A stretch of DNA of 64,000 bases from Paraburkholderia ultramafica. GTDB taxonomy: Bacteria; Pseudomonadota; Gammaproteobacteria; Burkholderiales; Burkholderiaceae. Numbering within the stretch: the stretch's first letter is position 1; every line of letters begins with the position of its first letter. Under the pieces are notes generated by a model. That model was given only the letters and a program-made list of their open reading frames with translations, did no database searches and had not been told where the DNA came from. Both the position numbers and the translations under genes were made by a program. Location of the stretch: positions 22,741 through 86,740 of the forward strand of contig NZ_CADIKK010000034.1 in the NCBI RefSeq assembly GCF_902859915.1, read 5' to 3'. Positions 59,772-64,000 of this stretch are shown piece by piece.

Positions 59772-61118
59772 TTAAACCTTGAACGGATGACGCAGCAGGA
59801 TGGTCTCGTCACGATCCGGACCGGTCGACACCATGTCGATCGGAATGCCCGCAACTTCCTGCACACGCGACAGGTACGCGCGCGCATTGGCCGGCAGCTT
59901 GTCCCATTCCTTGATGCCGACGGTGCTTTCCTTCCAGCCCGCGAAGGTTTCGTACACCGGCACGCAACGCGCGACTTCCGACGCGCCGCGCGGCAGCAGG
60001 TCGACCTTCACACCGTCGACCGTGTAACCGACGCACAGCTTCACTTCGTCGAGACCGTCGAGCACGTCGAGCTTGGTCATGCACAGACCCGACACGCCGT
60101 TGATCTGGATCGAGCGGCGCAGCGCGGCGACGTCGAGCCAGCCGGTGCGGCGCGGACGGCCGGTGACCGAGCCGAATTCCTTGCCGACGGTCGCCAGTTC
60201 CAGGCCGATCGCTTCCTGACGCGCGGCGTTGTCCGCGTCGTACAGTTCGCTCGGGAACGGGCCCGAACCGACGCGCGTGCAATACGCCTTGGTGATGCCG
60301 AGAATATAGTTCAGCTTTTGCGGTCCGACGCCCGCACCCGCGGTCGCCGCACCCGCCACGCAGTTGCTCGACGTGACGAACGGATAGGTGCCGTGGTCGA
60401 TGTCGAGCAACGTGCCTTGCGCGCCTTCGAACAGCAGATTGCTGCCGGCGGCGTTGGCGTCGTACAGACGGCGCGACACGTCGGTGACCATCGGCTTCAG
60501 ACGGTCGGCGTAGCTCAGCATCGTGTCGAGCGTTTGCTGGAAGTCGACAGCGGCGACGCCCAGGTATTGCGTGAGCACGAAGTTGTGATAGTCGAGGTTT
60601 TCGCGCAGACGTTCGGCGAAAATCTCCGGATCGAACAGATCCTGCACGCGCAAGCCGCGGCGTGCCACCTTGTCTTCGTAGGCCGGGCCGATGCCACGGC
60701 CGGTCGTGCCGATCTTGCTCGCGCCACGGCGCGCTTCGCGGCCCTGGTCGATGGCGATGTGATACGGCAGGATCAGCGTGGTGGCTTCGGAAATGAACAG
60801 GCGATTCTGGACATCGACCCCGGCGGCTTCGAGCTCGCCGATTTCCTTGAACAGCGCTTCCGGCGACAACACGACGCCATTGCCGATATAGCACGCGACG
60901 CCGGGATGCATGATGCCCGACGGAATCAGACGCAAGATGGTTTTCTTGCCGCCGATGATGAGCGTGTGACCGGCATTGTGACCGCCCTGGAAGCGAACGA
61001 CGCCTTGAGCGTGGTCCGTCAGCCAGTCGACGATCTTGCCTTTGCCCTCATCACCCCACTGGGTTCCCACGACGACGACGTTACGCCCGGGGTTCACATT
61101 CACTGCGCTGGCAGACAT
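59772..61118 (-). CDS. purA: Adenylosuccinate synthetase
   Basis: Joins IMP and aspartate with GTP to give adenylosuccinate in AMP synthesis. The 448 residues include the GTP-binding start VVVGTQWGDEGKGKIVDWLT, GGHNAGHTL, the signature GASKIGTTGRGIGPAYEDKV and GRPRRTGWLDVAALRRSI. It is cotranscribed with the downstream phosphoribosyltransferase gene and follows hisZ after 203 bases. Confidence 0.97.
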   Translation of the reverse strand: MSASAVNVNPGRNVVVVGTQWGDEGKGKIVDWLTDHAQGVVRFQGGHNAGHTLIIGGKKTILRLIPSGIMHPGVACYIGNGVVLSPEALFKEIGELEAAGVDVQNRLFISEATTLILPYHIAIDQGREARRGASKIGTTGRGIGPAYEDKVARRGLRVQDLFDPEIFAERLRENLDYHNFVLTQYLGVAAVDFQQTLDTMLSYADRLKPMVTDVSRRLYDANAAGSNLLFEGAQGTLLDIDHGTYPFVTSSNCVAGAATAGAGVGPQKLNYILGITKAYCTRVGSGPFPSELYDADNAARQEAIGLELATVGKEFGSVTGRPRRTGWLDVAALRRSIQINGVSGLCMTKLDVLDGLDEVKLCVGYTVDGVKVDLLPRGASEVARCVPVYETFAGWKESTVGIKEWDKLPANARAYLSRVQEVAGIPIDMVSTGPDRDETILLRHPFKV

Positions 61119-61321
61119 GTTGTTTCGTAAGCTGGTTAAAAACGTATTCTACCTATGTTCGCGGAACCTTCCGAATTATTCCGTTTCCGCTCAACGGTAT
61201 GCACGTTATGGTGGGTATCAGAAAGATGGCGCAGCCAGTGACCGCGCCCGGTTCGGCGGCACGTTCGCCGCCGTGTGAAATGCGCTAAGGATAGTCCTCA
61301 GACGGCTCGACCGGAACACGC

Positions 61322-62473
61322 TCAGGCGCGCGGTTCGACGACCCATGCACCGTTGCGCTCGACCAGCACGCGGTCGAACGCGAATTCATCCAGATCGTGC
61401 TCGTGCCCAGGCAGCGCCTGGATCACCACTTCGCCGGCATCGCGTAGCGCAGCGACGCTCACGCGCAGCGCGTCGTCGTGCTGCCACGGCGCGAGAATCG
61501 CGCTGCTGCGCGCTTCGACCGGCGAGATCCGCGCCACTTCGCGCAGATCGAGCGAAAAGCCGGTTGCCGCGCGAGCCCGGCCATAGGCCTGGCCGACGTG
61601 GTCATAACGGCCGCCGCGCGCCACCGCGTTCGGCACGCCGTCGACATACGCCGAGAACATCACGCCGCTGTGGTAAGCATAGCCACGCAGATCGGCGAGA
61701 TCGATCATCACTTCGGCGCCGTCCACCTGGCTCGCGAGGAACGCGAGGTCGTCGAGCGCGCGAGCGATGGCCGGTGCGTTCGGCAAGCGCGCGCGGGCTT
61801 CGTCGAGCACCGACGCGTCGCCGTATAGCGTGGGCAGCGCGCGCAACGCGTCGCGGATCGCCGGCGTGAGCGCGGCGGTCAGTTCGACGAGGCGCGGCAC
61901 GTCCTTGCCCGCCAACGCGTCATACAGCGACTGGCCGAGTTCGGCCGCGGCCGGCTCGGCTTCGATCAACGCCGCGAGCACGCCCGCGTGACACAGGTCG
62001 AGACGCACTTTGGCGAGGCCGGCCAGACGCAGCGCGTCGAGCATCAGTTGCTGGATTTCGAGGTCTGCCTCAAGGCCGGCGTGACCGTAGATTTCCGCGC
62101 CGATCTGGATCTGCTCGCGCGTTGCGTGCAGGCCGCGCGGCCGCGTATGCGCGACGTTGCCGGCGTAGCAAAGACGCGTGACGCCCTGGCGGTTCAGCAG
62201 GTGCGCATCGATACGGGCGACCTGCGGCGTGATGTCGGCGCGCAGACCGAGCGTGCGCCCGGACATCTGATCGACGAGCTTGAAGGTGCGCAGATTCAGA
62301 TCGTGACCGCCGCTGGTGAGCAGCGACTCGAGGTACTCGAGCAGCGGCGGCATGACCATCTCGTAGCCGTACGAGCGGAAACGGTCCAGCAAATGGCGCC
62401 GCAACTCTTCGATCTTGCGGGCTTCCGACGGCAGCACGTCGGCAATATTCTCGGGAAGTAACCAGGTCGACAT
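61322..62473 (-). CDS. hisZ: ATP phosphoribosyltransferase regulatory subunit
   Basis: HisRS-like protein that assembles with the short HisG to catalyse and regulate the first step of histidine synthesis. The 383 residues keep the class II synthetase fold (WLLPENIADVLPSEARKIEE, TLGLRADITPQVARIDAHLL, RLCYAGNVAHTRPRGLHATR) but lack an anticodon-binding domain. hisZ in the hflC-hisZ-purA order is typical of beta-proteobacteria. Confidence 0.95.
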   Translation of the reverse strand: MSTWLLPENIADVLPSEARKIEELRRHLLDRFRSYGYEMVMPPLLEYLESLLTSGGHDLNLRTFKLVDQMSGRTLGLRADITPQVARIDAHLLNRQGVTRLCYAGNVAHTRPRGLHATREQIQIGAEIYGHAGLEADLEIQQLMLDALRLAGLAKVRLDLCHAGVLAALIEAEPAAAELGQSLYDALAGKDVPRLVELTAALTPAIRDALRALPTLYGDASVLDEARARLPNAPAIARALDDLAFLASQVDGAEVMIDLADLRGYAYHSGVMFSAYVDGVPNAVARGGRYDHVGQAYGRARAATGFSLDLREVARISPVEARSSAILAPWQHDDALRVSVAALRDAGEVVIQALPGHEHDLDEFAFDRVLVERNGAWVVEPRA

Positions 62474-62698
62474 CGATACAGTCCTACGACGTTGAACACG
62501 GCGGCTGAAGGCGCCGGTAAGTGAGTGTGTGAATGGCGGGCGGCGGCTCGATTCTGGCGGCTATCGCTGGCATCGGCGCGGCCCGCAAGCGCCGCATCCG
62601 GCCGGCGCTGGTGGATGTTGCAACGCGCGCTCCCACGCCGAACACGGGAATCATTGCGAGCGAGCCACGCGCGCTGCCGAGTCGCCGGCGAGGCCCCT

Positions 62699-62890
62699 TC
62701 AGGTCACGACAAACAGCAGGATCAGCCCGAGCACCATCACGATCAGGCCGCCGACGCGAATCTGATGCGGGGGCCGTTCCGCTATTTTACGGAACGTGTC
62801 GCGCCAGGCGCTCGGAAAAACGAAGGGGAACATCCCCTCGATAATTAGCATCAATGCGATCGCGAGCAGTAACGAACCGGCTATATCCAT
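62699..62890 (-). CDS. DUF2065 small membrane protein
   Basis: A 63-residue inner-membrane protein with two helices, SLLLAIALMLIIEGMFPFVF and VGGLIVMVLGLILLFVVT, and a short basic loop (PSAWRDTFRKIAERPPHQIR). It belongs to DUF2065, regularly found between hflC and hisZ or purA. The start at 62890 (MDIAG) avoids an unlikely Arg/His-rich leader. It lies 44 bases after hflC on the same strand; a role with the HflKC complex is suggested only by position. Confidence 0.85.
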   Translation of the reverse strand: MDIAGSLLLAIALMLIIEGMFPFVFPSAWRDTFRKIAERPPHQIRVGGLIVMVLGLILLFVVT

Positions 62891-62934
62891 GCGAATGAAG
62901 GGGCCGCGATGCGGATGCCGCGGCATTCCGGTTA

Positions 62935-63837
62935 TCAGTGTTTGCGCGGGACCGCGGGAGCGTCCGGGGCAACGCCGCCGGTCGGGCTACGCATGAAGCG
63001 GAAGAACTCGTTGTTCGAGTCGACCACGATCAGGTCGCCCGGTTTGAAGGTCTTCCGGTATGCCTGCATGCTTTGATAAAACTGGTAGAACTGCGGGTCC
63101 TTGCCGAATGCGTCGGCGGCGATTTCCGCTGCCTTGGCATCGCCCTCGCCACGAATCGCTTGCGCCTGGCTGTACCCGTCGGCGAGTACCGCCTGCTGCC
63201 TGGCAATCGCGTCCGCCTTGATCTGGTTGGCCTCGGCCGCGCCCTTCGCGCGCTCGTCGGCCGCGATCTGCTCGCGTGCGGCGATCATCCGTTTGAAGAC
63301 CGAATCAGCCATCGCCGCCGGGAAGTCGACGCGCGTCAGCTGCACGTCGACCACCGACACGCCCAGCGAGGCTGCGCTCTTGTCCATCGCGCCGCGCGCT
63401 TCCTCAGCGACGGTTTGCTGTTTGGCGAGCGCATCGGACAGCGTGAACCTGCCGAACGCATCGCCGAGCGCGCTGCGCGACAGCAGTGCGAGCCGGTCCG
63501 GCAGGCTCTGGACGTCGCCCCTGGTTTCGGCGAGCAGCTTGAGCGGATCGGTCACGCGAAACTTGACGACCGGATTGACCAGCAGAGGGGTCTTATCCGA
63601 CGTCACGTAGCGGTCTTCATCCGGTGCGTCGAGCGACTGGATGCGGTTATCGACCAGCGTGACCGTTTGCAGCGGCGGCGGCAATTTGACGTGCAGCCCC
63701 GGGCCGAGCAACGTGGACGGCGTGTCGCCATGCGACGACAACACGGCCATGTGCCGCTGATCGACGATGAAGACCATCGACGAAGCCGCAAACAGCACGA
63801 CGACGACAGCCACGACGAGCGCAATGATCTTGTTCAT
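62935..63837 (-). CDS. hflC: HflC, SPFH-domain modulator of FtsH
   Basis: With HflK it forms a membrane cage around the FtsH protease. The 300-residue protein has an N-terminal membrane anchor (IIALVVAVVVVLFAASSMVF), an SPFH domain (VDVQLTRVDFPAAMADSVFK, RMIAAREQIAADERAKGAAE) and a C-terminal helical part (YQFYQSMQAYRKTFKPGDLI). It lies 12 bases after hflK. Confidence 0.96.
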   Translation of the reverse strand: MNKIIALVVAVVVVLFAASSMVFIVDQRHMAVLSSHGDTPSTLLGPGLHVKLPPPLQTVTLVDNRIQSLDAPDEDRYVTSDKTPLLVNPVVKFRVTDPLKLLAETRGDVQSLPDRLALLSRSALGDAFGRFTLSDALAKQQTVAEEARGAMDKSAASLGVSVVDVQLTRVDFPAAMADSVFKRMIAAREQIAADERAKGAAEANQIKADAIARQQAVLADGYSQAQAIRGEGDAKAAEIAADAFGKDPQFYQFYQSMQAYRKTFKPGDLIVVDSNNEFFRFMRSPTGGVAPDAPAVPRKH

Positions 63838-63849
63838 GAGGTGCGCTCC

Positions 63850-64000
63850 TTATTGAACGTCGTCTTCGCGCATGCGATTGCGGAAGGCGTCGCGTGAACG
63901 CAGCGAGGCGCCGCTGGCCGTGGGCTGGCTGGCGGGCGCGCTGCTCGCGGCGGGCGCGGATGCCGTGCCTGCCGCGGCGGCGGAAGCGCCCGACGGCGCA
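63850..64000 (-). CDS. hflK: HflK C-terminal end (partial, runs off the window)
   Basis: The last ~50 codons are present: an Ala/Ser/Pro-rich tail ending LRSRDAFRNRMREDDVQ and TAA. Low-complexity C-terminal tails of this kind are normal for HflK of Burkholderia. Identity rests on its position 12 bases before hflC on the same strand and on the terminal RSRDxFRNRxRED pattern. Confidence 0.85.
   Translation of the reverse strand, partial: APSGASAAAAGTASAPAASSAPASQPTASGASLRSRDAFRNRMREDDVQ

Overview
The window looks like a chromosome segment of a Burkholderiaceae bacterium, most likely Paraburkholderia or Burkholderia. The basis is high GC, the gene order cysS / HhH-GPD glycosylase / accA / tilS / lysC / tRNA-Ser and hflK-hflC / DUF2065 / hisZ / purA / phosphoribosyltransferase, and Burkholderia-typical families (DUF3331, DUF4148, short HPF/RaiA proteins, NodT-type outer-membrane factors). 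Species cannot be fixed from the sequence alone. No rRNA operon, CRISPR array or intact transposase was seen.

About 1-29,000 is accessory and mosaic. Its left edge (1-2,000) has a minus-strand run of tightly coupled small ORFs whose first gene is cut by a ~257-bp element with 47-bp inverted repeats. A small HPF/RaiA paralogue and a DUF3331 gene follow. From 3.6 to 12.4 kb lies a detoxification neighbourhood: azoR, an Old Yellow Enzyme (nemA-like) with a truncated LysR gene, an isochorismatase-family hydrolase, a pirin, a TetR regulator, DoxX and an amidohydrolase. Four matching 16-bp palindromes tie the TetR gene to the OYE/isochorismatase divergent promoter region. From 12.9 to 18.5 kb is a complete tripartite efflux operon (NodT-type outer-membrane factor, HlyD adaptor, DHA2 MFS pump) behind two tandem broken marR genes. 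ATAAC-N3-GTTAT operators lie at this locus and also upstream of the amidohydrolase.

From 18.5 to 28.9 kb is a gene graveyard: relics of a P4-type integrase, two pieces of an HPF-like gene, an EF-hand protein, a GNAT domain, a TIGR02391 protein and a CdiA/FHA-type protein. Among them are intact genes: TetR, an exact 413-bp duplication carrying a DUF4148 secreted protein, a papain-like (C1) lipoprotein, a LysR/amidase divergent pair, AlpA and a hypothetical gene. The relic zone ends at tRNA-Ser(GCT), a classic integration site.

From 29 kb to the end the window is ordinary core genome: lysine/threonine and cysteine biosynthesis (lysC, cysE), tRNA and fatty-acid functions (tilS, cysS, trmJ, accA), repair (mutS, HhH-GPD glycosylase, a DinG-type helicase), protein folding (two cyclophilins, slyD), lipid A and membrane lipid handling (lpxH, lplT), ribosomal oxygenase, tex, kup, purA, hisZ and hflC-hflK (the last running off the right edge). 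Nothing here is a clearly new system. The best leads are the two operator families, which define small regulons including one whose repressor genes are both dead, and the duplicated DUF4148 segment that interrupts an HPF-like gene.
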